The notes under the pieces were generated by a model. That model saw nothing but the letters and a program-made list of their open reading frames with translations, did not search any database and was not told where the DNA came from. DNA of 64,000 nt from an uncultured Alphaproteobacteria bacterium. GTDB lineage: Bacteria > Pseudomonadota > Alphaproteobacteria > RF32 > CAG-239. The DNA is taken from NCBI GenBank assembly GCA_934271715.1, contig CAKQRZ010000001.1, positions 1 through 64,000 on the forward strand. Direction: 5' to 3'. Position 1 is the first letter of the stretch. Each line of letters starts with the position of its first letter. Shown one piece after another: positions 47,435-57,027 of the stretch. The position numbers and the translations under genes are program-made.

Positions 47435-50143
47435 TTAGTGTGCGGAAGCCCAAGTGTCGCCGATACCGGTTTCCACCACCATTTTTACGGCGGTATTGGC
47501 GACATCTTCCATAATTTTCTGCAGCAAAGCCGCGGTTTGTCCGGCGTGTTCGGCCTTGACTTCAAGCACCAGTTCATCATGTACTTGCAGCAATAGACGC
47601 CCATCCAGCTGATGTTCCTGCATGGCTTGATAAACCTTTTGCATCGCCAGTTTTACGATGTCCGCCGCACCGCCCTGTATCGGCGCGTTAATCGCTGCCC
47701 GCTCGGCAAACGAAACAATGCGGTGATTTTTGTCGTTGATTCCCAGCACGGCGCATTTACGCCCCAGCGGCGTCAGCACATAGCCGTGGCTGCGGGCAAA
47801 AGCTATGGTCTTTTCCATATAGGTTTTGACTTCCGGCATCGCGGCAAAATACGAATCTATATATTGCTTGGCAATTTCTTTAGTGGTGCCGATTTGCTTG
47901 GCTAAGCCAAACTGAGAGATTCCGTAAACAATTCCGAAATTTATGGCCTTGGCGCGGTTGCGGTGTTCTCGGTCAACTTCTTCCGGCTTCAGCCCAAACA
48001 CCCGGGCAGCTGTAGCGGCGTGAATATCCACACCGGCGGCAAAGGCTTCTTTGAGGGCTTTAACATCGGCAACCGACGCCAGCAGACGCAGCTCCATCTG
48101 GCTATAGTCCGCCGCCACAATTTTATAGCCCTTGCGCGCCACAAAGCAGGCGCGGATTTTACGCCCGATTTCCGAGCGGTTCGGAATATTCTGCAAATTC
48201 GGATTAGATGACGCCAAACGCCCCGTATTCACTACCGTTTGCGAAAAAGTGGTATGCACGCGGTTGTTTTGGTCTTTTACTTCCAGCAGGGCGGTGGTGT
48301 AGGTAGATTTGAGCTTGGCATAGCTGCGCCATTCCAAAATATTGGCGGCGATTTCGTGTTCTTCCGCCAGCTGTTCCAAAACTTCGGCGCTGGTGTTATA
48401 GTTGCCTGTTCCCGCCGTTTTTTTCGCCCCGCTGAAACCCAGCTTGTCAAAAAGAACTTCGCCGATTTGCTTGGGCGAACTTAGGTTGAAAGTTGTGCCG
48501 GCCAGCGCAAAAATCTCGTTTTCACATTGGCTCATCTGGCGGGCAAACTCATCGTTTAGTTCTGCCATGCAGTTTTCGTCAATAACAATCCCTTCATCTT
48601 CCATTTTCAGCAGCACCTGAATCAGGCGGCGGTCAAGCATTTCATAAACATACATTTTGCGCTCGTGAAACAGGCTGTCTTTCAAAATGTGATAAAGCCG
48701 CAAAGCATAGTCTGCGCTTTCATAAACATAATTGCCGTATTCTTCATTAAAAAAGTCTATTTTTTTGATTTTCTGCGTCAGTTTCGGCAGGGCGATTTTT
48801 TTATCCAGCAGCATATCGCTCAAAACCTGCAATGTATGTTCGTGCAGCGAGCTGTCCACATCATACGACATAACAGCGGCATCGTGATACGGCCACAAAT
48901 CCAGCTGTTTGCCGCAAATTTTATCTAAATAATGCCATTGTGTTTTTAAGTCTAGGGCAATTTTAAGGATATTTTTGTTTTCCATAACTGAAAGCAAAAA
49001 TTTTTTAACCGTTTCATTATCCAGCTGCGAATATTCGTGATGGGCAAACAAATCAGCTTCGCCCGCTACTTGCGGAATCGGTAGATAGCAGGTGCTGTTT
49101 TCGGCGGTGCAGATGCTCAGGGCTTCCGGTTCAACACCGTTATGCAGAACCTGAAAACTGAATTGCTGCGCGGTGCAGATTTCCTGATACAACGCCTTTA
49201 AATCATCGCGGTTTTGAATTTTAAAGTAGCGCGCCGGTTCTTCTTTTTTAGCCGCTGCCGGAGCGCCGCCCAAGGCGCAGCAGCGCTCTTCAATCCATTT
49301 CTGCAGCTTAGGCAGAATGCTCTTAAAGCCAAGCTCGTTGACAAAGTTAATTAAGGTTGCGGCATCCGGCGCCTGACACTTAAAATCTTCAAGCGGATGT
49401 TCAACCGGAACGTCATCTTTAAGCGTTACTAATTTCAGCGAAAGCTCGGCCGATTCCTTATTTTGCATTACCAGTTCGCGGCGTTTGGTCTGTTTGATGT
49501 TTTCGGCATTATCCAGCACGCCCTGCAGCGAGCCGTACAAATTAACCAGCTCCGCCGCCGTTTTGGGACCAATTCCCGGAATCCCCGGAATATTATCTAT
49601 TTTATCGCCGGAAAGCGCCTGCACGTCAATAACCTTATCCGGATAAACGCCGAATTTTTCATGCACGTCATCCGGCGTAAAAAAGCGGTCTTTCATACCG
49701 TCATAAAATTCCACATGCGGGCGAATAAGCTGCATAAGGTCTTTATCCGCCGACACCACAACAGCGTCATGGCCGGCTTCTACCGCCTGTTTGGCATAGG
49801 TGGCAATCAGGTCGTCCGCTTCATAGCCCTCTTGCAGAATGCACGGCAGATTCAGCTTTTCTACAGTTTTATAAATCAGTTCAAACTGCGGAATTAAAAG
49901 TTCCGGAATCTCGGCGCGCGTTGCTTTGTAATCGGCAAAAAAATTGTTGCGGAAGTTTTTGCGCTTGGCGTCAAACAGCACTACGCAGTAATCGCAGGGA
50001 ATAGCCTTTATCAGCCGCATGAACATTGTCAAAAAGCCGTATACAGCGTTGACCGGCGTGCCGTCCGGCGCCGTCATGGTCGGCAAGGCGTAAAATGCTC
50101 TGAAAATATATCCTGAACCGTCAATCAAACAAACTTTTGCCAT
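47435..50143 (-). CDS. polA: DNA polymerase I with degenerate proofreading domain
   Basis: The protein has 902 residues from MAKVCLIDGSGYIFRAFYAL. AAGGAG lies before this ATG; the frame from 50167 is longer. The 5' nuclease domain (1-290) contains EADDLIATYA, SADKDLMQL and SGDKIDNIPGIPGIGPKTAA. The polymerase domain has ADYSQMELRLLASVADVKAL, HRNRAKAINFGIVYGISQFG and QVHDELVLEV. In the central exonuclease domain the metal ligands known from E. coli are missing: the FDTE position reads FSFQVL, NLKYD reads DLKTQ and AAED reads VYES. Proofreading is probably absent. Confidence 0.95.
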   Translation of the reverse strand: MAKVCLIDGSGYIFRAFYALPTMTAPDGTPVNAVYGFLTMFMRLIKAIPCDYCVVLFDAKRKNFRNNFFADYKATRAEIPELLIPQFELIYKTVEKLNLPCILQEGYEADDLIATYAKQAVEAGHDAVVVSADKDLMQLIRPHVEFYDGMKDRFFTPDDVHEKFGVYPDKVIDVQALSGDKIDNIPGIPGIGPKTAAELVNLYGSLQGVLDNAENIKQTKRRELVMQNKESAELSLKLVTLKDDVPVEHPLEDFKCQAPDAATLINFVNELGFKSILPKLQKWIEERCCALGGAPAAAKKEEPARYFKIQNRDDLKALYQEICTAQQFSFQVLHNGVEPEALSICTAENSTCYLPIPQVAGEADLFAHHEYSQLDNETVKKFLLSVMENKNILKIALDLKTQWHYLDKICGKQLDLWPYHDAAVMSYDVDSSLHEHTLQVLSDMLLDKKIALPKLTQKIKKIDFFNEEYGNYVYESADYALRLYHILKDSLFHERKMYVYEMLDRRLIQVLLKMEDEGIVIDENCMAELNDEFARQMSQCENEIFALAGTTFNLSSPKQIGEVLFDKLGFSGAKKTAGTGNYNTSAEVLEQLAEEHEIAANILEWRSYAKLKSTYTTALLEVKDQNNRVHTTFSQTVVNTGRLASSNPNLQNIPNRSEIGRKIRACFVARKGYKIVAADYSQMELRLLASVADVKALKEAFAAGVDIHAATAARVFGLKPEEVDREHRNRAKAINFGIVYGISQFGLAKQIGTTKEIAKQYIDSYFAAMPEVKTYMEKTIAFARSHGYVLTPLGRKCAVLGINDKNHRIVSFAERAAINAPIQGGAADIVKLAMQKVYQAMQEHQLDGRLLLQVHDELVLEVKAEHAGQTAALLQKIMEDVANTAVKMVVETGIGDTWASAH

Positions 50144-50297
50144 TTTTATTTTCTCCTTGTCCGTCAATATAGCGGCTTTTTAAGCATTCGCCAAGCATTA
50201 AAAATTTTTCTTTGCGCTTTTGTTTATAAAAACTTCTTTAACTTATTTTATATATAGTGCAGGCTAAGAGATTTTGGACTGAAAATGAGAGAATAAA

Positions 50298-52367
50298 ATG
50301 CCGCAAAACGTAAAACAAAAAATCCGCCGCAAACTCAAAAAAGGTTTGGTAATTTTAGAAGATACCGTGCGCAAAACCAAAGCGAAAAGCGCTGCCAAAA
50401 AGAAATCGGCGCCTAAGAAAAAACGCTCGTCAAAAAAGAAAAAAGGCGGTTCTTCGCTATGGAAAGTTTTGTTTATTCTCGGCTTGTGGCTGGGACTGTT
50501 TTTGTTTATTGCTGTCGGCTCTTATGTGGCGTATTGCTACTTTACCATGCCGGATATTGCCAAGGCCGTGGCGCAGACACGCCAGCCGTCAACCACGATT
50601 ATGGCAGAAAACGGCAGTGATATCGCTTCATTCGGCAATGTCTATGCTGAAGTGATATATCCGGATAATCTGCCGAAAAATTTGACCAACGCCATTATTG
50701 CCACCGAAGACCGCCGCTTTTACAAACACTTCGGCTTTGATGTCTGGGGCTTTGGGCGCGCCATGGTTACCAATCTGTTCCGCGGCCGCTATGCTCAAGG
50801 CGCCTCCACTATTACGCAGCAGGTGGCGAAAAACATCTTTTTAACGCCGAACAAAAATATTAAACGTAAAGTTCAGGAGCTGCTGCTGGCATTTTGGCTG
50901 GAAAATAAGCTGACGAAAAATCAGATTATGGCGCTGTATTTGAACCGTGTATACTTTGGCTCCGGCACCTATGGCGCGGAAGCGGCCGCCAACTGGTATT
51001 TCAATAAAAGCGCCGGCGATTTAAACCTGCGCGAGGCGGCGATTTTGGCGGGCATGCTTAAAGCCCCGAACAGCTACAACCCGATTTTAAACCGTGAAAA
51101 ATCGCTGGAACGCGCCAATGTGGTTCTGCACAATATGCTGGAATGCGATTATATAAATCAAAAGCAATACGCTTCCGCCAAAACTTTGCCTGTCAGCAAC
51201 GGCCAGCAATACCGCGTCAGCGGCGGCAAGCACTTTGCTCAATATGTTTATGACGAAGTCAACAGCTATATCGGCGAACGTTCGGTTGATATAAATGTTA
51301 TGACAACTCTGGACCAAAAACTGCAGGAAAGCGCCGAAAAAATCCTGCGTTCGCATATTTGGGGCGCTAAAGGCAAAAACGTCAGCGAGGGCGCGGTTGT
51401 GGTTATAGACTACAGCGGTGCTATTAAAGCCATGGTCGGCGGCATGGATTATAACCGCAGCCAATTTAACCGCGCGGTGCAGGCTATCCGCCAATCAGGC
51501 TCGGCGTTCAAGCCTTTTGTTTATCTCACGGCTTTGCAATACGGCTTTGCGCTGGATAGTATGGTTAATGACGCACCGCTCAAAATCGGCAAATGGCAGC
51601 CGTCAAATTACAGCAAGCGCTATTACGGCAATGTTACTTTGGATTTTGCCCTCACCCATTCACTAAACGTGGCGACAGCGGCGCTTTCTAAGGAACTGTA
51701 TCTAAAGGATATTGCCGCCAACGCCCGCAAAATGGGTATCAGCACCAAGCTAAACTTGACTCCGTCCATGGTTTTGGGAACAAACGGCGTTAAAGTATTA
51801 GATATGGCGGCAGCATACGCCGTGCTGGCTAACGGAGGCTATGCGGTTTGGCCGCATGCAATTAACGAGATTTCCAGCAAAGACGGCCATCAGCTTTATG
51901 TGCGCCAGCCTGACAAGCAAAAGCAGATTATCGCCGGCAATATTGTTAAGCAAATGGCGCAGATGCTAAGTCACGTTATTACCCGCGGTACCGGTAAAAA
52001 AGCGCAGCTTCCGTATTTTGCCGCCGGAAAAACCGGAACCACGCAAAACTACCGCGACGCTTGGTTTGTGGGCTGGGCCGGCGGCTATGTGGCGGCGGTT
52101 TGGGTCGGCAACGACAACGAAAAGCCGATGAATAAAGTCGGCGGCGGCACTATTCCGGCGGAAATTTGGCACGATGTAATGCTGGCGGCGCACAATATCA
52201 GACCGCTTTCCGATGAAACTGACGACATCGGCGCGCTGATTGATGACAATGCTTCAGCTGACAGTATCGGCGACTTGATAGAGGAAGAAGATTTAGCCGA
52301 CGAACCGAAGGTAAAAACTAAGTCATCTCCCTCTACTTTAGAGGGCTTGCTGGACAGCATTTTTTAG
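50298..52367 (+). CDS. Class A penicillin-binding protein (PBP1-type)
   Basis: The 689-residue bifunctional peptidoglycan synthase has a strongly basic cytoplasmic N-terminus (KKKSAPKKKRSSKKKKGG) and a membrane anchor (LWKVLFILGLWLGLFLFIAV). The GT51 transglycosylase contains ATEDRRFYKHFGFD (Glu near 137), QGASTITQQVAKN and LENKLTKNQIMALYLNRVYF. The transpeptidase has SxxK as SAFK (about 402), SLN in THSLNVATAA, and KTGTT (about 578). An acidic C-terminal tail follows. Divergent from polA. Confidence 0.94.
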   Translation: MPQNVKQKIRRKLKKGLVILEDTVRKTKAKSAAKKKSAPKKKRSSKKKKGGSSLWKVLFILGLWLGLFLFIAVGSYVAYCYFTMPDIAKAVAQTRQPSTTIMAENGSDIASFGNVYAEVIYPDNLPKNLTNAIIATEDRRFYKHFGFDVWGFGRAMVTNLFRGRYAQGASTITQQVAKNIFLTPNKNIKRKVQELLLAFWLENKLTKNQIMALYLNRVYFGSGTYGAEAAANWYFNKSAGDLNLREAAILAGMLKAPNSYNPILNREKSLERANVVLHNMLECDYINQKQYASAKTLPVSNGQQYRVSGGKHFAQYVYDEVNSYIGERSVDINVMTTLDQKLQESAEKILRSHIWGAKGKNVSEGAVVVIDYSGAIKAMVGGMDYNRSQFNRAVQAIRQSGSAFKPFVYLTALQYGFALDSMVNDAPLKIGKWQPSNYSKRYYGNVTLDFALTHSLNVATAALSKELYLKDIAANARKMGISTKLNLTPSMVLGTNGVKVLDMAAAYAVLANGGYAVWPHAINEISSKDGHQLYVRQPDKQKQIIAGNIVKQMAQMLSHVITRGTGKKAQLPYFAAGKTGTTQNYRDAWFVGWAGGYVAAVWVGNDNEKPMNKVGGGTIPAEIWHDVMLAAHNIRPLSDETDDIGALIDDNASADSIGDLIEEEDLADEPKVKTKSSPSTLEGLLDSIF

Positions 52368-52430
52368 TTTGCTATTGTGCAAAATTTTTTATAATATTGC
52401 TAAAAGTATTATTTATGAAGAGAAATAAAA

Positions 52431-53018
52431 ATGAAAAAATATATTTTGGCTATTGCCCTGTTTATATCAGCCTGCTTACCGGCTTATGCCGACAGCACTG
52501 CTAAAATGGGCGAAGACTGGCAGAAAATTTCAATTTACGATGTGAAAAATCCGGCTGTTTTGTTTGGCGAAGATTGGGCAGCCTTGGCTTCCGGTAATAA
52601 AGACAGCCTGAACGCTATGACTATCGGCTGGGGACAATTCGGTATGCTGTGGGGGCGTCCTATTGTTACGGTTTATGTGGCACCGGAAAGATATACCAAT
52701 GAATTTATGCAGAAAAATGAATATTTTACGGTTATCGGTTTTCCTAAAGCTAAAAAAGAAGCTTTAACCTATATCGGTTCCCATTCCGGACGCGACGGCG
52801 ATAAACTGAAAGCGGCTGGCTTGACTCCTGAATTTACAGATTTAGGCAACCCGATTTTCAAAGAGGGAAATCTAGCCATTGAATGCAAAATAATTTATAA
52901 AGAAAGTTTTAAGCCGGAACTTATGGATGAAAAAGCCAAAGCTTTTTATGAAAGAACCAAACTTTCTCCGCATGTTGCTTATATCGGCGAAGTCATCAAC
53001 GTTTGGCAAAAGAAGTAA
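52431..53018 (+). CDS. Exported flavin-reductase-like (FMN split-barrel) protein
   Basis: The protein has 195 residues. A signal peptide MKKYILAIALFISACLPAYA precedes a flavin reductase/flavoredoxin-type domain (NAMTIGWGQFGMLWGRPIVT, VYVAPERYTNEFM, YFTVIGFPKAKKEALTYIGS). Members of this family usually bind FMN in the cytoplasm; the signal peptide points to a periplasmic version. AAGAGAAATAAAA precedes the ATG. Cofactor and partner are unknown. Confidence 0.83.
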   Translation: MKKYILAIALFISACLPAYADSTAKMGEDWQKISIYDVKNPAVLFGEDWAALASGNKDSLNAMTIGWGQFGMLWGRPIVTVYVAPERYTNEFMQKNEYFTVIGFPKAKKEALTYIGSHSGRDGDKLKAAGLTPEFTDLGNPIFKEGNLAIECKIIYKESFKPELMDEKAKAFYERTKLSPHVAYIGEVINVWQKK

Positions 53019-53081
53019 TGGAGAGCAGCTAAACACCCCGTGTCAACCGAAAATGACTTGCGTTTTAGAATATGTATCCGG

Positions 53082-53352
53082 TTACAAAGTATGTGTGTGC
53101 GTGCCGGTTGCAGCTAGCAAAACTATTTTATTATCCTTAATTTGATAAATTAAAATCCAGTCCGGTTCAATATGCAAATCGCGGTAGCCTTGCCAATTAT
53201 GTTTCAGCGGGTGGTCTTTATATTGCGGAGGTATTGCTTCTTCAGTTTCTAACATTTTTAATATGGTGTGCAATTTACCCATATTTTTACCTTGTTTTTT
53301 ACATAATTTATAATCTCGTAAAAAAACGATTGGAATATTCAAATGTCCGCAC
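53082..53352 (-). pseudogene. YafQ-family toxin gene with a frameshift in a poly-T tract
   Basis: A GTG directly after the antitoxin stop begins MRTFEYSNRF, the normal YafQ N-terminus, then runs into seven T's after which the frame stops. Removing one T joins it to RDYKLCKKQGKNMGKLHTIL and the complete rest of the toxin, with the conserved HPL, HIEPDW and the final TGTHTHTL His residues intact. The only intact frame starts at a TTG (53342) and lacks the first strand. The toxin is therefore likely off, by recent mutation, homopolymer slippage or sequencing error. It would be an mRNA interferase. Confidence 0.72.
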
Positions 53353-53631
53353 TTAATTATCCTTTTCTAAGTCAGCTATTAACTCTTCTGCACTATTGAA
53401 CGGACCGTGAATGCGTCCGGCTTTTATGTCATCTTCAGAATCAGCAACTGCTTGGGCAATAAATTCATCTTCTGCCGGAAGTTTAGGCTGAAAAGGCAAA
53501 GCGCGGCTGTGAATAATTTGATTTACCATCATTCTTACGGCGTCATTAAGTGTTATGCCAAGCTGCTTTAAAATTTCTTCAGCCTGTTTTTTGCTTTTTG
53601 CGTCTACGCGCGCTTGAATCATTGCATTCAT
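53353..53631 (-). CDS. RelB/DinJ-family antitoxin
   Basis: The protein has 92 residues from MNAMIQARVDAKSKKQAEEI, with AGAGGAAC about 8 nt upstream of this ATG (a further ATG at 53652 is in frame). N-terminal ribbon-helix-helix DNA-binding fold (VDAKSKKQAEEILKQLGITL, NDAVRMMVNQII) and a C-terminal acidic toxin-binding tail. It is directly followed by the YafQ-like toxin frame. The promoter region (53.65-53.72 kb) is extremely A+T-rich. Confidence 0.87.
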   Translation of the reverse strand: MNAMIQARVDAKSKKQAEEILKQLGITLNDAVRMMVNQIIHSRALPFQPKLPAEDEFIAQAVADSEDDIKAGRIHGPFNSAEELIADLEKDN

Positions 53632-53739
53632 ATCTTTTGTTCCTCTGCTCATTTTACTGCCTCTATATTATTATAAAATTATTTATAAGTCAATAATAAT
53701 ATAATAATATAAGACGAGATAACAACTTTAAATAAAACA

Positions 53740-53778
53740 AAAAATACCGGCTGATATTTTTAACAGCCGGTATTTTTT
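53740..53778. terminator. Terminator shared by the fadL-like gene (and possibly reverse readthrough)
   Basis: AAAATACCGGCTG / CAGCCGGTATTTT flanked by A and T runs. Confidence 0.88.
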
Positions 53779-53792
53779 AGAGGTTCTGCGTA

Positions 53793-55031
53793 CTAGAATT
53801 TGTACTGATACTGCAGGGCGTACATGTTGCTGTAGCTTTTGTATTTTGCGTTAGCGTCATGTTCCGGAGAATTCCAAACTTTGCCGTGCATCATAAACAG
53901 ATGAGCATAGCCTAAGTCAAACTGATGATTTCCGGTTGCATAGCTTACGCCGAAAGATGTCCACAAACGGTCGGTATCAGGAATACGGTTTGTACGGTAG
54001 GTGTTGTTTGGAACCGGAGATTGATCCCAAGCGATACCGGCGCGCAAAGTCCAGTTGTCATTCAGGTAATAGTCTTGTCCTAAAGCAAAATTCCAAGCGT
54101 CTTTCCAGCGATAGTCAACATCAAGATTGCCGTTTTTAATCGGAGCAGTCGTGCTGGCCGGAAATACATAAAAACGATGCCATTGCGTATATTTAACGGT
54201 TGCGGTTGTACCCCATTTTTCACCAAACTTGTGATAACCGGATAAAATCCAGCTTGCCGGAAGTTCCGGGTCAGAAACAGAATCATAACGGCCGAATATA
54301 TTTCCTAACGGGGTGTAATAAGTCACATCGTGGTCGCCTGTGGTGCGCTGAGTGCTCTTAAAACGATAGGATAAACCGATTCTGGTGTTTTCGTTAAATT
54401 CGTACATTGCACCCAAATTCATTGTTCCCGCCCAGCCGGAAACCTTAAAATCACTGTAACCGATGCGGCTGCCGGTAAGAGGATTATTTAAATTTGAAGT
54501 AAGTTTACCTTTAATATAGCGTAAAATTCCGCTTATGCCTAAAGATAAATGATTGTCCAATTTATAAGCGGCGGAAAGATTGGTGTCAATCACTTCCAGT
54601 TCCGAACGGCGGACACCGGTTGCTCCGTTGGCCACAAAGCCGTCATGATTGTAACGGGTAGCCAAACCAAACGGCACATAGACGCCTGCGCCTAAAAACA
54701 GTTTGTCGTTGACATTATATTGCCCAAACATACTCGGCAGCGGAATCATAAAATCCATATCTGTTTTTTTACCGGCCGTATTGCCAACACCGCGGATTTT
54801 AGAAGCAACCTCGGTCATTGTCAAACCGGCTTGCATACCTGAGCGTTTCATTAAAGTCATACCGGCAGGATTGTACCCCAAAGCCGAATAATCATCTCCG
54901 GCGACACCGATTCCGGCGAAAGAACGCCCCAAATTGGTTACGGAAAATTCATTTAATTGATAGCCTGCGGCATTAGCGTTACCAGCGCTTGCCAATAATG
55001 CCACAGCAGCAGCTACGGATATTTTTTTCAT
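53793..55031 (-). CDS. FadL/TodX-family outer-membrane transport protein
   Basis: The 412-residue protein has signal peptide MKKISVAAAVALLASAGNAN followed by AAGYQLNEFSVTNLGRSFAG then IGVAGDDYSALGYNPAGM, the FadL N-terminal hatch signature including the NPAGM motif. The remaining 14-strand barrel ends with YALQYQYKF, an outer-membrane C-terminal signature. It would carry long-chain fatty acids or other hydrophobic compounds. AAGGAACTGTT precedes the ATG. Monocistronic with its own terminator. Confidence 0.92.
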   Translation of the reverse strand: MKKISVAAAVALLASAGNANAAGYQLNEFSVTNLGRSFAGIGVAGDDYSALGYNPAGMTLMKRSGMQAGLTMTEVASKIRGVGNTAGKKTDMDFMIPLPSMFGQYNVNDKLFLGAGVYVPFGLATRYNHDGFVANGATGVRRSELEVIDTNLSAAYKLDNHLSLGISGILRYIKGKLTSNLNNPLTGSRIGYSDFKVSGWAGTMNLGAMYEFNENTRIGLSYRFKSTQRTTGDHDVTYYTPLGNIFGRYDSVSDPELPASWILSGYHKFGEKWGTTATVKYTQWHRFYVFPASTTAPIKNGNLDVDYRWKDAWNFALGQDYYLNDNWTLRAGIAWDQSPVPNNTYRTNRIPDTDRLWTSFGVSYATGNHQFDLGYAHLFMMHGKVWNSPEHDANAKYKSYSNMYALQYQYKF

Positions 55032-55286
55032 AACAGTTCCTTTATAAAATTTGATTACTGCCTATACGTTTACCATATTATGACAGTATCGTAAACCCTT
55101 GCAACCCGACAATTTATAGTTTCTCTCAAGATACTAATATATATTTTGGGGGATATAGCTAAAAAATATCTTGATTTAACTGTGGATAACTGAAATATTT
55201 ATCCTGAAGCTATAGGTTTAACAAAAATTTAAGATAAAACATACTATGTCTTAAAGTATTAACAATTTAGTGATTGAGGAAAGAAA

Positions 55287-56240
55287 ATGGCAACAGTAAA
55301 TGATACAGAATTTTCGGATATTTATATTATTCCGGATGGCACGGCCTACATTTGGGGGCGTCAGACACCAAGCGGATTGATTCAGGTTCAACCGGATGAT
55401 TATGATGAATTTTTGCAACAAGTTATGAATACATATGACGGTCATAATCCAAGTTATCAAGTAAAATTTAAAGGTTTGAACTACCGTGTTGAAAGAACCG
55501 TAACGCTGGAAGGACAGCAATACTGCGCCCGTAAAATGCCTCACTCTGTGCCGGATATTAACAAACTTGGTATAGAAGAACATTTGCTCAAATACTTAAA
55601 ATCACTAAGCGGCGCTCCCGGACTTATTTTGCTTGCCGGTACAACCGGTTCCGGTAAAACCACCACTCTATCAGCTTTGCTGCGTGAATTTTTGATTCGC
55701 GACGGCGGCTATGCTTTTACGCTGGAAGACCCGGTGGAAATGCCGCTGGACGGCACTTATCATACGGTAAACGGCGAGCTTGGCATTTGCAAACAGATGA
55801 CGCCTCCGGGAGGTTCTTGGGAAGCCGGTCTGAAATCAATGCTGCGTTCTAAGCCGCGTTATGTATATCTGGGTGAGATTCGTGACCCTGAAATTGCCTC
55901 TGAAGCTTTGCGTGCAGCTATTTCAGGCCACCTTGTTATGTCCACAATTCACGCCAGCACCGTTACTGATGCTATTCAGTCTATTGTAAAATACGCCGCG
56001 GCAACCGGTATTTCCGAAGAAATGGCCTATGACTTGGTGGGCAACGGTATTTTGGCGGTGCTGCACCAAAGCTTGGTCGGCGTTCCTAAGCGCGCTAAAA
56101 TTGAATATGTGTTTGCTAATCCGGACGGCTCTAAAGGCGACCAAGTGCGCGGTATTATCAAAAGCGGCAAGATGAACTTGTCTACCACGATTGAAACTCA
56201 GCGCATTCGTTTGTCACGCGGCGTGCCGTTGTTTGAATAA
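55287..56240 (+). CDS. PilT/GspE-family secretion ATPase
   Basis: The 317-residue protein has an N-terminal domain (1-90), Walker A AGTTGSGKTTT (about 117-126), Asp box region AFTLEDPVEMPL, Walker B YVYLGEIRDPEIASEAL and His box GHLVMSTIHAST. Length and layout fit a PilT-like retraction ATPase or the plasmid-transfer/Dot-type relatives rather than the longer PilB/GspE assembly ATPases. It is the only pilus-machinery gene seen among the pilin genes here; no PilC, PilQ or peptidase is present. GAGGAAAGAAA precedes the ATG. Confidence 0.88.
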   Translation: MATVNDTEFSDIYIIPDGTAYIWGRQTPSGLIQVQPDDYDEFLQQVMNTYDGHNPSYQVKFKGLNYRVERTVTLEGQQYCARKMPHSVPDINKLGIEEHLLKYLKSLSGAPGLILLAGTTGSGKTTTLSALLREFLIRDGGYAFTLEDPVEMPLDGTYHTVNGELGICKQMTPPGGSWEAGLKSMLRSKPRYVYLGEIRDPEIASEALRAAISGHLVMSTIHASTVTDAIQSIVKYAAATGISEEMAYDLVGNGILAVLHQSLVGVPKRAKIEYVFANPDGSKGDQVRGIIKSGKMNLSTTIETQRIRLSRGVPLFE

Positions 56241-56261
56241 GCAATCCGCAGGAATTATGCA

Positions 56262-56292
56262 AAAAGCTGCTCTTTTCAGGGCAGTTTTTTTA
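56262..56292 (+). terminator. Terminator after the secretion ATPase gene
   Basis: AAAAAGCTGCTC / GGGCAGTTTTTT. Confidence 0.75.
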
Positions 56293-56368
56293 TAATATTT
56301 ACTTTTTTTCAATATATTTTCGGTATCTTAGCAAAAAATGTTGGTTTTATTGTTAGAGGATTAAAAAA

Positions 56369-56962
56369 ATGACAGAGCAAACACCGCAAACCGATGAATT
56401 GAATCCGGAAAGCCTGCTGGAAAAAGCAAAAACCGTTGGGGCTTTAGTTAAAGAAAAAAAATATTTCAGAGCCGTTAAAGAAATTTTTGTTCTTTTGATT
56501 GCCGTTTATAAAAAATATATTAAAGGCAAATATGTTTCCGTAAAAGGCAAAAAAGTTCCTTTGATTGCCGTTATTTTGGTGGTATTGGCCGGCGGCTGGG
56601 CTGCAATTCCGTCGGATAACACAGCAGCGGTAGAAGATAAAGCTCCGGTTGCCGAAGAAGCTAAAAAAGCCGAAGATGTTAAGGAAAAAGAAGATGTTAA
56701 CACTTATGATAAAGACGGTGTCAAAGTTTATGGCTTAGTAAAATGCGAAAACGCAATTTGCGGCTATTTGGAAAACGACAGCGAAAATGATATTTCGCGC
56801 ATTTTGATTTCGGTAACCTTTAATGATAAGTCCGGCGCGGTTATTTATGAGGGCGGTGCAGAGGCTACGGCCATGGTTGCCAAAAGCCGCAGCCGTTTTC
56901 AAATTCCGGCAGACGGCGAATTTGACAGTTTTCATTTAACCGATGTCACAGTAGAAAGATAG
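56369..56962 (+). CDS. Single-pass membrane protein with FxLYD-like C-terminal domain
   Basis: The protein has 197 residues. A cytoplasmic N-terminal helix region (1-65) is followed by a membrane segment VPLIAVILVVLAGGWAAI (about 68-85), an Ala/Glu/Lys linker and a C-terminal beta domain (VYGLVKCENAICGYLENDSE, ISRILISVTFNDKSGAVIYE) reminiscent of FxLYD-type folds. Function unknown. It stands between two terminators. Confidence 0.8.
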   Translation: MTEQTPQTDELNPESLLEKAKTVGALVKEKKYFRAVKEIFVLLIAVYKKYIKGKYVSVKGKKVPLIAVILVVLAGGWAAIPSDNTAAVEDKAPVAEEAKKAEDVKEKEDVNTYDKDGVKVYGLVKCENAICGYLENDSENDISRILISVTFNDKSGAVIYEGGAEATAMVAKSRSRFQIPADGEFDSFHLTDVTVER

Positions 56963-56977
56963 TTTTATCTGCTTATT

Positions 56978-57015
56978 AAAAAAAATCCCTGAAGCTGTTG
57001 TTTCAGGGATTTTTT
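56978..57015. terminator. Bidirectional terminator
   Basis: AAAATCCCTGAA / TTCAGGGATTTT with flanking A and T runs between convergent genes. Confidence 0.88.
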
Positions 57016-57027
57016 AGTTTATAAAGC

